From a virus: a stretch of 38,655 nt of DNA. A program made the position numbers and the translations under genes. Below the pieces are notes generated by a model. The model saw only the letters and a list, made by a program, of their open reading frames with translations, ran no database searches and was not told the DNA's origin. The DNA lies in the IMG/VR virus record IMGVR_UViG_3300045258_000159, positions 1 through 38,655 of that record. One strand, written 5' to 3'. Each line of letters starts with the position of its first letter. The first letter of the stretch is position 1. This document shows positions 16,980 through 24,671 of this stretch, piece after piece.

Positions 16980-18394
16980 GCGGCCTCCAATCGAGATCCC
17001 GAGTACTTCAGCGCCATGTTCGCGGCGTGACACATGAGCAGGAACGCATCGAGCGAGTCCCACTTCATTCCAGCGCGATCCTTCAACGACTTCGAGTCCT
17101 TCTTCTTCGCCAGCGACAGCTTGTGCTTCCTCATCTCGTCACGCAGCGGCGCCCACGGGCCGTTCGCTGGAAGCAGTAGCGAGGTGAGTCCCGAGGGTCG
17201 GTCGGCGTGCTCCTCGACGAACTTCATCGCCTCGACGCACAGGTCGTAGCGTACGGTCGGGCTGAAGACGATCTTCTCCTCAGGACGTACGTGCACACGC
17301 AGGTTCTGCCCGGCGGCGTTCCCCACACCCGTGTAGTCGATCGCCTTGCGGCCGCGGTAGTCACGCACGTTCGTCTCGACGCGCCGCTGCAGGTGCGGCC
17401 ACGTCGTGTTCTCGTGGCGCTCGCCGTGCACGCCGATGATCAGGTCGCGGGCCGTCACATCGCAGACATAGCCCACGCCCGCCGTCGACTCGACGCCCAT
17501 GTCCCAGCCCTGGCCGTACTTGTGCCCCGACACCGGCCGGGTCGAGACCGGCAGGCCGGCGTCGAAGATCTTGAGCAGGTGCTCCTTGCGGAACGTGTGG
17601 ACATTCGAGCCCACGAACTCCGCGAGCACCTCCTGCCGGTAGAGGATGTCCGGCAGGCGCGCTTTCATGCGCTCGAAGTACTCGGGATGCAGCCACGGGT
17701 TCTCGGTCGCTGGGCCCGAGTAGGCGTAGAGCGTTTCGTCCCCGCCGAGCCTCGCTTCGTCGAACTCGTTGTAGAGATCCTCGTACCATTCCTCCTGCGG
17801 CGAGCTGAACCCGATCACCGGCCCGTTCGACTTGCGCACGCGGGTCGTCAGGAAGTGCCAGGCGAACTCCGAACCGAACGACATCTCGTCGAGCGTGACG
17901 AAGTCCCACTCGGGTCCGCGAAGATTCTGGCAGTCGTCCTTGGTCGTGCGTGCCGTGATGTAGCTGCCGCCCTTGAGGTACACGGTCGGATACGGCGAGT
18001 ACACGATGTCGTCGAGCATAGATAGAGCTACCGGATTGGAAGTCCAGTACGCGATAAGCCGTTTGATCGCGAGGTTCGCCTGCTCTTGGGAGCGGGAAGC
18101 CGCGAGGCACGCGACACCCTTCTTTGACTCCGCGACCTCCGAATGAAGCTCGGCGATGACGTCCGTCTTTCCCCAGCCCGTGCCCGCATTCACGATCCCC
18201 AGCTTGACCTTGCCCTCGCGCACGTCGAGTCGCCTGAGAACCTCGCGCTGGGCCGGATGCGGCACCCAGCCGCGGAGCGCAATGGCGGCCGCGACCGGAT
18301 CGCTCCGGATGCGGCCAAGGCCGGTGCGCAGGCGCTCCTGGTCCTTGGGTCCCAGCGACTCGCGCAGCAGGGGCGGTAGAGCGCGCACGGTCAT
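16976..18394 (-). CDS. Terminase large subunit
   Basis: The 472-residue protein carries an ATPase domain with Walker A GTGWGKTD at 71-78 and Walker B ending DFVTLDE at 164-170, followed by a GFSS coupling segment near 195-198. The C-terminal nuclease has acidic residues in an RNase-H-like order: WDMG (D298), AIDYTG (D353) and KWDSLDAF (D446/D449). The ATG overlaps the small-subunit-like stop by four bases. It cuts and packages phage DNA into proheads through the portal encoded next. Length and motifs are complete. Confidence 0.95.
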   Translation of the reverse strand: MTVRALPPLLRESLGPKDQERLRTGLGRIRSDPVAAAIALRGWVPHPAQREVLRRLDVREGKVKLGIVNAGTGWGKTDVIAELHSEVAESKKGVACLAASRSQEQANLAIKRLIAYWTSNPVALSMLDDIVYSPYPTVYLKGGSYITARTTKDDCQNLRGPEWDFVTLDEMSFGSEFAWHFLTTRVRKSNGPVIGFSSPQEEWYEDLYNEFDEARLGGDETLYAYSGPATENPWLHPEYFERMKARLPDILYRQEVLAEFVGSNVHTFRKEHLLKIFDAGLPVSTRPVSGHKYGQGWDMGVESTAGVGYVCDVTARDLIIGVHGERHENTTWPHLQRRVETNVRDYRGRKAIDYTGVGNAAGQNLRVHVRPEEKIVFSPTVRYDLCVEAMKFVEEHADRPSGLTSLLLPANGPWAPLRDEMRKHKLSLAKKKDSKSLKDRAGMKWDSLDAFLLMCHAANMALKYSGSRLEAA

Positions 18395-18777
18395 TCGTCA
18401 TCTTCGGGGCCCAGGGCTTCCTCGACGCGGGAGAGGGCGCTGACCAGGGCGTTGCCGAGATCGGGCGGCGCCTCCTTCGGGTCGAAGCGGAATCCGCAGC
18501 GGTCTGCGATCTGGCGCTTCGCCTCCTGGCGCGTCGCGAAGTCCGGCACGGTACCCACGATCTCGCCGCGGGGGCCGTAAACGTGCTTCGTCGCCTTCAT
18601 CTCGCGGATCCAGTCACGCATAACCTGATCCATGTGCCGCCGGCCGCGGGAGCGCGCCCGGTCGAGAATTTTCTTCTCGCTCGTGGTCGGCTTCTTCGGC
18701 CGGCCGGCAGCCGCACGCTTACCCCCCTTGGGGCGCGTCGATTTGGCGGGGTCGACGCCGGTCTTACGCGACGGCAC
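18391..18777 (-). CDS. Terminase small subunit-like protein
   Basis: This 128-residue protein starts at a GTG with AGGAG upstream and overlaps the terminase large subunit by ATGA. The N-terminus is basic (KSTRPKGGKRAAAGRPKK), followed by helices (SEKKILDRARSRGRRHMDQVMRDWIREMKATKHVYG) and an acidic tail. Position directly before terL and general size fit a small terminase subunit, which recognises phage DNA and regulates the large subunit. No standard HTH could be confirmed by eye, so the call rests largely on context. Confidence 0.65.
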   Translation of the reverse strand: MPSRKTGVDPAKSTRPKGGKRAAAGRPKKPTTSEKKILDRARSRGRRHMDQVMRDWIREMKATKHVYGPRGEIVGTVPDFATRQEAKRQIADRCGFRFDPKEAPPDLGNALVSALSRVEEALGPEDDE

Positions 18778-19015
18778 GGGCCTGCTCCTGAAGAGGTTCG
18801 AACGTCCGCTCCGGCATCCTCGCCCGCGTGTTCCCGGGGCACTGGCTGTGCGGCCGCCCGGTACGCCGGCGGATCGACATGCACGAGAGGTGGGAGCACG
18901 CGGTGCAGAGCCGGCGCTCGACGCGGCGCTTGAAACCGAACGCGGGGTCGCTCTTCGCAGGGATCCCGGCCTGGCAGCAGCGGCACTTGTTCGTCGGGCG
19001 AGGCTCTTCGCTCAC
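18764..19015 (-). CDS. Small cysteine-rich zinc-binding protein
   Basis: The frame from a GTG preceded by GGAGGG gives 83 residues and overlaps the next gene by 14 bases. It contains KCRCCQAGIPAK and LCTACSHLSC, cysteine pairs able to bind one zinc ion. It resembles the small zinc-ribbon or HNH-like proteins common near phage terminase genes. An HNH nuclease would need conserved His and Asn residues, which I cannot place, so no catalytic role is assigned. It may bind nucleic acid. Confidence 0.55.
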   Translation of the reverse strand: MSEEPRPTNKCRCCQAGIPAKSDPAFGFKRRVERRLCTACSHLSCMSIRRRTGRPHSQCPGNTRARMPERTFEPLQEQARAVA

Positions 19016-19171
19016 GTGGACCCTCCATCCCGGGGACGGGACGGCGGGGCCCATACGCTGAACGCGCGAGGATTGCAACGGGGTCAGGTTGCGAGGAGAT
19101 CAGCGGCGCGCCATGGCACCGCGGCAGGCTACAGCGGGGCGTTCGTGAAAGCTATGGGATTGGAGGCGGTG

Positions 19172-19726
19172 CTAGCGGGTTGGAGTCGAACTGGAATCGG
19201 GGTGTGGTGCGGAATCCATCGTCGTCTTCACCTGGTCGAGCAACGCCTGCACCTTCGCCTTTGACCCCGGGTCGAGGGTGTAGTCGTGGTGCGTTTCCTT
19301 GTACGAACCCGGATCCGCGACGATGTCGATCCCGCTGTTCAGCACTCGAGTACCGCCGTCGACCGCGATGAAGGTGAAGGTGGCCATCGTCTTCGCGCTC
19401 GATCTGGTTCCGAGAGACAGGATATTGCCGATCGTCGGCTTCAGCGGCTGCTCGAAGGTGGCGCTAAATTCGTCCTTGCGGGTCGGGTTCCAGCCGTTCT
19501 CGGACAGCCTGGCGACCATGGCGCCCTGAATCCGCTGCACATTGTTGCTGGCGATCACGACGCTCGCCGGCCGCTTCGCCTCCTCGGCCGCCGCGACCTT
19601 CGCGAGCTGCTTTGCGGTTGCCACCGAGTCCTTTGCGGCGCGCTCCGCAGCCTTCTCGGCGTCGGTCTTCGCCAGGGCGGGGGAGTTCGTCAGGATTAGG
19701 GCGGCGATGAGGGATAGGATTCGCAC
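19172..19726 (-). CDS. Predicted secreted protein upstream of terminase genes
   Basis: The gene encodes 184 residues from a GTG preceded by GAGGGG, almost abutting the upstream stop. Residues 1-19 form a Sec signal peptide (RILSLIAALILTNSPALA). A charged Ala/Lys helix follows at 20-50, then a beta-rich domain (ASVVIASNNVQRIQGAMVARL, TFTFIAVDGGTRVLNSG) with no cysteines. It does not match a head or packaging protein I recognise. It may act in the host envelope, for example in superinfection control, or be a host-derived cargo gene. Its position next to terminase genes is unexplained. Confidence 0.7.
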   Translation of the reverse strand: MRILSLIAALILTNSPALAKTDAEKAAERAAKDSVATAKQLAKVAAAEEAKRPASVVIASNNVQRIQGAMVARLSENGWNPTRKDEFSATFEQPLKPTIGNILSLGTRSSAKTMATFTFIAVDGGTRVLNSGIDIVADPGSYKETHHDYTLDPGSKAKVQALLDQVKTTMDSAPHPDSSSTPTR

Positions 19727-19728
19727 GG

Positions 19729-19983
19729 CTACACCCCTCGGTCGCGCGCAAGCTTGGCGGCTTCGTCGACGATCCCATACCTGATTCGGATCCCGCTCGC
19801 AGCCCGACGGCCGATCCCCGTTTCGCCGCTGAATTGGTCGATTGCTTTCACGATGGCGGCGTCGCCGCCAGGGTCGAATGATGCGAGGCGTCCAAGTTCA
19901 AACAGGAGCATGTTGGTCGTGATCCCGCACTCGCTCGCGAGCTGGCTGGCGGTTGGCTCTTCGATAAGGCTGGATTTCGGCAT
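19729..19983 (-). CDS. Small protein of unknown function, possibly HTH
   Basis: The ATG at 19983 has GGAGG eight bases upstream and gives 84 residues; an upstream TTG in the same frame lacks such support. The N-terminal part (EEPTASQLASECGITTNMLLFELGRLASF) has a helix-turn-helix-like rhythm. The rest is helical with ETGIGRRAASGIRIRYG. It may be the first gene of the late minus-strand unit. The function is unknown. Confidence 0.6.
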   Translation of the reverse strand: MPKSSLIEEPTASQLASECGITTNMLLFELGRLASFDPGGDAAIVKAIDQFSGETGIGRRAASGIRIRYGIVDEAAKLARDRGV

Positions 19984-20199
19984 GGGTTGGACCTCCAAAT
20001 TTCGACGGTGGGCCGCGATCTTCGGAGCGTATGGCTACGGAGTCAAGTGGGGTGGAGATCGTCGCAGCGTCCGAGGCTGGCTCATTTGTGCGCGTTTGTG
20101 GGGGCAGGGTTCGGGTCTGGTTCTGTGGTCAGGCGCATTGCGCCCTGCCGTGAACGCCGTCACGCCACCCATCATGTAACTACTACAGAGTCTTCTATT

Positions 20200-20211
20200 C
20201 TCTCGGGAGAG
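20200..20211. repeat. Short palindrome CTCTCGGGAGAG
   Basis: A 12-bp inverted repeat (CTCTC-GG-GAGAG) lies in the 332-base stretch between the minus-strand genes at 19729-19983 and 20316-20801. It could be an operator or stem near a promoter of the late unit. No clear -10/-35 pair was found beside it. Other parts of this stretch hold no gene I can support. Confidence 0.3.
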
Positions 20212-20263
20212 TCAGAATCTAGGGAAGGGAACCTGCAACTCTCTGCGGTGCATCCTTGTGCGA

Positions 20264-20323
20264 CCGAGTGACCTCCCATTGCACCGTAGGTCATGACCTC
20301 CCATTGCACCGTAGGTCACTCGG
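20264..20323. repeat. Two abutting 25-bp palindromic repeats (candidate iterons or operator)
   Basis: Positions 20269-20293 and 20294-20318 are identical 25-bp units placed head to tail with no gap. Each unit begins TGACCT and ends AGGTCA, so each is an inverted repeat around a CCCATTGCACCGT-type centre. The pair is framed by CCGAGTGACCT and AGGTCACTCGG, an 11-bp perfect inverted repeat across the full 60 bases. The element overlaps the end of the winged-helix gene at 20316. Such arrangements are typical of sites bound by dimeric DNA-binding proteins, for example replication iterons or operators. Confidence 0.65.
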
Positions 20324-20801
20324 ATGGCGTGCGCGGGGCGGGCGTCTGCTCGCGCAGGAGCTTCATCTCGCCCCCGACCCAGTCCTTCGGCTTCGAGATA
20401 TGGATGCGGATTCCCGCCTTCGGGGCGTAGCCCGGAAACCGCTGGACCGTGACGTAGCCCTGGGCTTCGAGGCGATGGAGCCACGCCCGGGCGGTGCGCT
20501 CGTCGACGTGCTCCATGATCGCCAGGGTCGAGATCGTGACCCGGCGCCGGCCGTAGACCCATGCGGATTTGGGGGGTTTTCGATCCAGCAGGTTGAGGTA
20601 GAGGTGCCACGCCTCGCCGAGCTGCTTGCGGTGCTTGGGCTCGAGCAGGCCGCGGGCGAGGTCAACCTTCGTCCGGGAGAGCGTTTCCGCGGGAACGGCG
20701 CGCCTGCGCGGATCGCTCACGCGCGCCGGGCGCTTGACCGGGACGCGGCCATTCGGGTACGGTTCCGTCCGGGGTTCGGTGTCATGAGCACCAGCCTCCA
20801 T
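20316..20801 (-). CDS. Winged-helix DNA-binding protein (replication or control gene)
   Basis: The ATG at 20799-20801 gives 161 residues. After a basic N-terminal region, residues about 60-145 form a winged-helix pattern: KHRKQLGEAWHLYLNLLDRK, then TISTLAIMEHVDERTARAWL as the recognition helix region, and LEAQGYVTVQRFPG as the wing. This is the HTH_36/DnaD-like arrangement found in phage replication initiators and regulators. The gene faces the Xre-type regulator across a short divergent region, and its end overlaps two 25-bp palindromic repeats. A replication-initiator role is plausible but not shown. Confidence 0.7.
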   Translation of the reverse strand: MEAGAHDTEPRTEPYPNGRVPVKRPARVSDPRRRAVPAETLSRTKVDLARGLLEPKHRKQLGEAWHLYLNLLDRKPPKSAWVYGRRRVTISTLAIMEHVDERTARAWLHRLEAQGYVTVQRFPGYAPKAGIRIHISKPKDWVGGEMKLLREQTPAPRTPSE

Positions 20802-20812
20802 GCTCCAAGCCC

Positions 20813-20834
20813 GCGTCAAGTCACCACTTGGCGC
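20813..20834. promoter_or_regulatory. 22-bp imperfect palindrome in the divergent control region
   Basis: GCGTCAAGT and ACTTGGCGC are inverted repeats with one mismatch, separated by four bases. The site lies 12 bases upstream of the minus-strand winged-helix start and 40 bases upstream of the Xre-type gene. Such a position suits an operator bound by the neighbouring regulator and shared between divergent promoters. The identity of the bound protein is inferred. Confidence 0.5.
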
Positions 20835-20873
20835 GGGTTGTCTTTTGTTGTAGCGTCCCAGCCCAGCCCGATC

Positions 20874-21194
20874 ATGGGAGGGCCGTTGATCCGCACGAGC
20901 GCCTACTCGCTCGCGGAACTGCGAATCCAGCTCGGCGAAGCTCGCGGCGGCATTGTTGGAGCCGTCGCGGACAGACGAGGAAACCTGATGACCCAGACGG
21001 ATCTGGCCCGCGCGGTCGGAGTGACGCAGGCGCATATCTCAGCGATCGAGCTCGGGAAAGCACACCCGAGCCCCAGCCTGGTTGCGCGCCTCGCCGCCGT
21101 CTGGTCCGTCGACTCAACGACCGTGCGTTCGGCCGTTGTGGAAACCATCAGGCGCCGGAAGGCCAAAGAGCCGCAGCTCCGCGCGATTTTCTAA
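20874..21194 (+). CDS. Xre-family HTH regulator
   Basis: The gene gives 106 residues from an ATG without a strong ribosome site, suggesting weak or leaderless translation; an internal ATG at 20988 is an alternative. Residues about 38-75 have the classical helix-turn-helix MTQTDLARAVGVTQAHISAIELGK, followed by PSLVARLAAVWSVD. Such proteins are repressors or early regulators in temperate phages. It is the first gene of the plus strand and is transcribed away from the winged-helix gene. There is no C-terminal self-cleaving peptidase domain. Confidence 0.8.
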   Translation: MGGPLIRTSAYSLAELRIQLGEARGGIVGAVADRRGNLMTQTDLARAVGVTQAHISAIELGKAHPSPSLVARLAAVWSVDSTTVRSAVVETIRRRKAKEPQLRAIF

Positions 21195-21244
21195 GCCCCG
21201 CCACCCTACCCGATTTTCTGTCCCGCGCCATTTGTATTTTTCAC

Positions 21245-21273
21245 TTGCGATGTGTCTACGATTGTTCTAGATT
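21245..21273 (+). promoter_or_regulatory. Candidate sigma-70-like promoter of the early unit
   Basis: TTGCGA and TAGATT are separated by 17 bases, a good match in spacing and a partial match to TTGACA/TATAAT. The stretch just upstream is AT-rich compared with the rest of the genome. It lies after the Xre-type stop and upstream of the first recombination-unit gene. The transcription start has not been measured. Confidence 0.45.
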
Positions 21274-21281
21274 CGTCACGT

Positions 21282-21297
21282 TGCGTTGGTGAACGCA
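21282..21297 (+). promoter_or_regulatory. Inverted repeat just after the candidate promoter
   Basis: TGCGTT and AACGCA form a 6-bp stem with a four-base loop, starting about 9 bases after the -10 hexamer. It could be an operator for the Xre-type protein or a 5' hairpin of the transcript. It differs in sequence from the palindrome at 20813, so the same protein need not bind both. Confidence 0.3.
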
Positions 21298-21332
21298 GCA
21301 GAGGTGAACGTCTCTTTCTCATGGAGGACGCC

Positions 21333-21740
21333 ATGCAGCAACCCGCCTTGAAGCAATCCCCGAAGACTGCGAAGCACACGCCCGGGCCGTGGACGGCATC
21401 CGAGAAGGACAATCGGGGCTGGCGGTCGATTCGCTCGCCCAGACTGGCTGTCCCCGTCGCTGAGGTCTTGGGCAACGGGCTCTGCGAAGACGAGGCCAAC
21501 GCCCGCCTGATCGCCGCAGCGCCCGATCTGCTCGCCGCGCTCAAGCTGAACCACCGCGCCGGGCTCCTTCGGTCGGAGATTTCGGACAACCGCGCCCGGA
21601 TCAATGATTCGACCCGAACGTTGACCGCGGAATACAAGACGATCGCCCGCGCGAATCTCGAGGCGGCGAAGGCCGAACTGGCGGCCATCGAGAAGCTGCA
21701 GGCCGCTGCGATCGCCAAGGCCGAAGGCGGTGCCCTGTGA
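21333..21740 (+). CDS. Phage protein of the HTPGPW...LIAAAPDLL family
   Basis: The ATG at 21333 has GGAGG five bases upstream and gives 135 residues; upstream in-frame starts lack this. The N-terminal KHTPGPWTASEKD and later DEANARLIAAAPDLLAALK are a familiar pair in many small phage proteins of unknown function. The C-terminal part is a long charged helix (TRTLTAEYKTIARANLEAAKAELAAIEKL). It is the first gene of the early unit and overlaps the next by GTGA. No enzymatic role is known to me. Confidence 0.8.
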   Translation: MQQPALKQSPKTAKHTPGPWTASEKDNRGWRSIRSPRLAVPVAEVLGNGLCEDEANARLIAAAPDLLAALKLNHRAGLLRSEISDNRARINDSTRTLTAEYKTIARANLEAAKAELAAIEKLQAAAIAKAEGGAL

Positions 21741-22177
21741 GCACGATCTCTCATCCCAACTGCGGCGACGGTGCCCCGCTCCCGGAAGTGAAAGCCGTCC
21801 AGCCTCGCCCGATCGTCACGTTCCGCGTCGTCGTGCGCGAGACGCAGGTCGCGCTGCGCCGCAACAACCGGCCCGAGATGCCCGACTTCGGCCTGCCGAA
21901 GCTCTACTCGGACCAGATCGCCGAATTCCCCTCGGAGTGCACCGCCGCCCTGGCGCTCGACTTCGTGAAGCTCCGGACCGAGCTCGGCCGGCACTTCAAG
22001 AAGGACCAGCTCGTGATCGAGCCCGTGGTGCACGCCGGGCTCCGGAATGATCAGGAGCTCGCGCTGCTCTGCCGCGTGCGCGACACGATGGTGTTCCTCG
22101 CGTGGGTCGAAGCGTTCGACTACCTCTCGAACACGCGGCGCTCGATGGTGGGCGTGGACGAGCGGGTGGCTCGGTGA
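21737..22177 (+). CDS. Early protein of unknown function
   Basis: The gene encodes 146 residues from a GTG overlapping the upstream stop by four bases. After a Cys-containing start (HPNCGDGAPLPE), it has strand PIVTFRVVVRETQVALRR and helices (ECTAALALDFVKLRTELGRHF, MVFLAWVEAFDYL). No membrane segment or familiar motif is visible. The position before the exonuclease unit suggests a role in early DNA metabolism or its regulation, but this is only context. Confidence 0.65.
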   Translation: MSTISHPNCGDGAPLPEVKAVQPRPIVTFRVVVRETQVALRRNNRPEMPDFGLPKLYSDQIAEFPSECTAALALDFVKLRTELGRHFKKDQLVIEPVVHAGLRNDQELALLCRVRDTMVFLAWVEAFDYLSNTRRSMVGVDERVAR

Positions 22178-22395
22178 GAAACCCCGACGCCTACTGCCAG
22201 GTCTCCGACGAGACGTGCTCCTCCTGCCCGCGCTGCATCGGCTCGCAGTTCATCCCGACGACGGGGATGCCGCCGTGCACGTGCGCGGGCACCGGGTGCG
22301 ACAACGAGGAGCACCGCGCCGCCGACGAGCGGGCGCGGGCGAGGTTCGAGGACAACGTCGACATGGAAGCGAAGGAGGTGGGGCGTGCTCACTGA
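22174..22395 (+). CDS. Small cysteine-rich protein
   Basis: This 73-residue protein starts at a GTG overlapping the upstream stop (GTGA). It has eight cysteines arranged as CQVSDETCSSCPRC and PCTCAGTGC, suggesting one or two zinc sites. The C-terminal part is charged and helical. It overlaps the exonuclease gene start by 11 bases. It may bind nucleic acid, but no known family is assigned. Confidence 0.6.
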   Translation: MRNPDAYCQVSDETCSSCPRCIGSQFIPTTGMPPCTCAGTGCDNEEHRAADERARARFEDNVDMEAKEVGRAH

Positions 22396-23296
22396 CGCGC
22401 AGGTCGACGCCCGCCGCTCCGGCCTCGGCGGCTCCGATGCTGCCGCCGCCTGCGGCGTCTCGCGCTGGCGCTCGCCGCTCGACGTCTACCTCGAGAAGCG
22501 CGGCGAGGCGCCCGCATTCGAGGGTAACGAGTACACGAAGTGGGGCGAGCTGCTCGAGCCCGTCATCCGGCAGAAGTATTCCGACGAGACCGGCCGGATC
22601 GTGCGCCTGCCCGAGCAGACGCTCCGACACAACGCGATCCCATTCATCCTCTGCCATCCCGACGGCGTGACCGACGACGGCCGCCTGTTCGAGGCGAAGA
22701 ACACGCGCCACGACCACGGCTGGGGCGAGCCGGGATCGGGCGAGATCCCGCAGGAATACCTCGTCCAGGTGCAGCACAACATGCTGGTGACGGGGCTCAC
22801 CGTCGCCGACGTGGCCGTGCTGGTCGCGGGCTCTGACTTCCGCATCTACGAGGTCCACGCCGACGTCGAGTTGCAGGAGCTGCTGGTCGATCGCGAGTCG
22901 GCCTTGTGGCGCCGAATCGAGCGCGCCGAGCCGCCGGCCCCGGTCAACGCGCGGGACGTGCTCGCGCTCTACGGGCGCGCCTCGCAGGACCTGCGAGTGC
23001 AGGCGTCGTTCGAGGTCGTCGGCGCGGTGGCCGCGCTCGCGGCGGCCAAGAAGGCATCCACGCTGCTCGAGCACGAGATCGAGCAGATCGAGACCGCGAT
23101 CAAGGCGCACATGGGCCACGCCGACACGCTGGTGAACGGCCGCGACGTGCTGGCGACGTGGAAGGCATCGAAGCCGGTCGCGCGCCTGGACACCGCCGCG
23201 CTCCGCAACCAGCACCCCGACATCGCCGAACAATTCACGCGCCTCGGAGAGCCGAGCCGCCGCTTCCTCCTCAAGTCGAACGGAGATTCCCGATGA
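22385..23296 (+). CDS. YqaJ-family viral exonuclease (lambda Exo-like)
   Basis: The gene encodes 303 residues from a GTG preceded by GGAGG. It contains the YqaJ/lambda-Exo motifs: RRSGLGGSDAAAACGVSRW, KWGELLEPVI with Glu54, HPDGVTDDGRLFEAKNT with Asp93, Glu103 and Lys105 (PD-(D/E)xK core), and a Gln-rich YLVQVQHNML segment. Such enzymes digest one strand from DNA ends to start single-strand annealing recombination. It is followed, with a four-base overlap, by a probable annealing protein. Confidence 0.9.
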   Translation: MLTDAQVDARRSGLGGSDAAAACGVSRWRSPLDVYLEKRGEAPAFEGNEYTKWGELLEPVIRQKYSDETGRIVRLPEQTLRHNAIPFILCHPDGVTDDGRLFEAKNTRHDHGWGEPGSGEIPQEYLVQVQHNMLVTGLTVADVAVLVAGSDFRIYEVHADVELQELLVDRESALWRRIERAEPPAPVNARDVLALYGRASQDLRVQASFEVVGAVAALAAAKKASTLLEHEIEQIETAIKAHMGHADTLVNGRDVLATWKASKPVARLDTAALRNQHPDIAEQFTRLGEPSRRFLLKSNGDSR

Positions 23297-24507
23297 GCAC
23301 GCTCTCGCCGCAGACCAGCAACCCCTTCGGCTCCGCGCCGATCGCCGCCGCGCCTCAGATGGCCTCGCAGGCCGCGCTCGTCCAGCGCGAAGTGGCCGAG
23401 GTGCAGGCCGCCATGATCATCGCCAAGCGGGAGCCGCGCGATCCGCGCCGGGCGATGGACCTGATCCTGAACAACTGCTCGCGCGAGGGGCTCGCCGAGC
23501 GGTCGATCTACCAGTACGCCCGCGGCGGCCAGGACATCACCGGCCCGTCGATCCGGCTCGCCGAGGAGCTCGCGCGCGGCTGGGGCAACATCCTGACCGG
23601 CGTCACCGAACTGTCGCGGCTCAACGGCTACTCCGAGTGCCTCGCCTATGCGTGGGACCTGGAGACCAACTTCCGCGACGAGAAGCGGTTTCAGGTCAAG
23701 CACTGGCGCGACACGAAGAAGGGCGGCTACGCCCTGACCGACGAGCGGGACATCTACGAGACCATCGCCAACTCCGGCGCGCGGCGGAAGCGGGCCTGCA
23801 TCCTCTCGGTGATCCCGATCGACGTGCAGGAGGCCGCCGTCGAGCAGTGCGAGCTGACGATGCGGACCAAGATCAACGTCACGCCGGAGAAGATCGCCTC
23901 GATGGTGGCCGCGTTCGCCGAGGTCGGCGTCACGAAGTCGCAGCTCGAGCGCCGCATTCAGCGCCGAGTCGAGACCATTACCCCGGCGCTCATGGCGAAC
24001 CTGGGCAAGGTGTTCAACTCGCTCAAGGACGGCATGTCGCAGGTCGTCGACTGGTTCGACCCCGATCCCGAGACGCCCAACGGCGCGCCCGCGCCGACCA
24101 GCCGCGCCGAGTCGGTCAAGGATCAGATCAAGCAGCAGACGGCTCCCCCCGCGCCCAAGGATGGGCAGAGCGAAGCGGCGGCGGTCGGGGAAGGGGGCGT
24201 CGTCTCCGCGCCGTCCCCGGAACCGGCCGCCGGGGACGACCGATTGCCGTTCGATGAAGGTGAGGAGGCGCCGGGGCAGGACTCGGACGGGACCGTGCTG
24301 TCGCAGCGCGTCCACGCGATCGCGGTCGAGCTCGGGATCTGGGCAGAGGGTCGCGGCGTGACGCTCTCGGGCCAGATGGCGGCCCGCCTGGGGATCGAGC
24401 CGGGCATCGCGGCGCTGACCGACATGATGGCGATCAACAAGCTCGAGCTGCTCCACGGCATTCTGCTCGAGACGAAGGCGAAGAACACGAGGCAGCCGAA
24501 GAAGTAG
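23293..24507 (+). CDS. Probable phage recombination (single-strand annealing) protein
   Basis: The protein has 404 residues from an ATG overlapping the exonuclease stop by four bases. The conserved-looking part (about residues 45-235) includes AKREPRDPRRAMDLILNNC, SIYQYARGGQDITGPSIRLA and ACILSVIPIDVQEAAVEQCE, which I recall as a widespread phage family found beside Exo genes. It lacks the usual RecT or Redbeta wording, so the annealing role is inferred from pairing with the exonuclease. Residues about 255-345 are acidic and Pro/Ala/Gly-rich, and a helical domain ends the protein. Confidence 0.65.
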   Translation: MSTLSPQTSNPFGSAPIAAAPQMASQAALVQREVAEVQAAMIIAKREPRDPRRAMDLILNNCSREGLAERSIYQYARGGQDITGPSIRLAEELARGWGNILTGVTELSRLNGYSECLAYAWDLETNFRDEKRFQVKHWRDTKKGGYALTDERDIYETIANSGARRKRACILSVIPIDVQEAAVEQCELTMRTKINVTPEKIASMVAAFAEVGVTKSQLERRIQRRVETITPALMANLGKVFNSLKDGMSQVVDWFDPDPETPNGAPAPTSRAESVKDQIKQQTAPPAPKDGQSEAAAVGEGGVVSAPSPEPAAGDDRLPFDEGEEAPGQDSDGTVLSQRVHAIAVELGIWAEGRGVTLSGQMAARLGIEPGIAALTDMMAINKLELLHGILLETKAKNTRQPKK

Positions 24508-24671
24508 CACTCCACGGCGGTCCCGGCTCCACGCGCCACGCTTCTCGAAGGGGCGCCACTGGATGCTGGGGCCGCTGGGACAACTTGATATCGCGGCGCC
24601 GTCGACGCGGATGGGGTGCAAGGCAAGGCACAGAGTCCTGCGGGCGTCGCGAGGTACTTCACGGAGGAACG

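Noticed and set aside
19729-19998. The longer version of the small gene, starting at a TTG
   Set aside because: The ATG at 19983 has a GGAGG site at proper spacing; in the longer version that site would lie inside the coding sequence.
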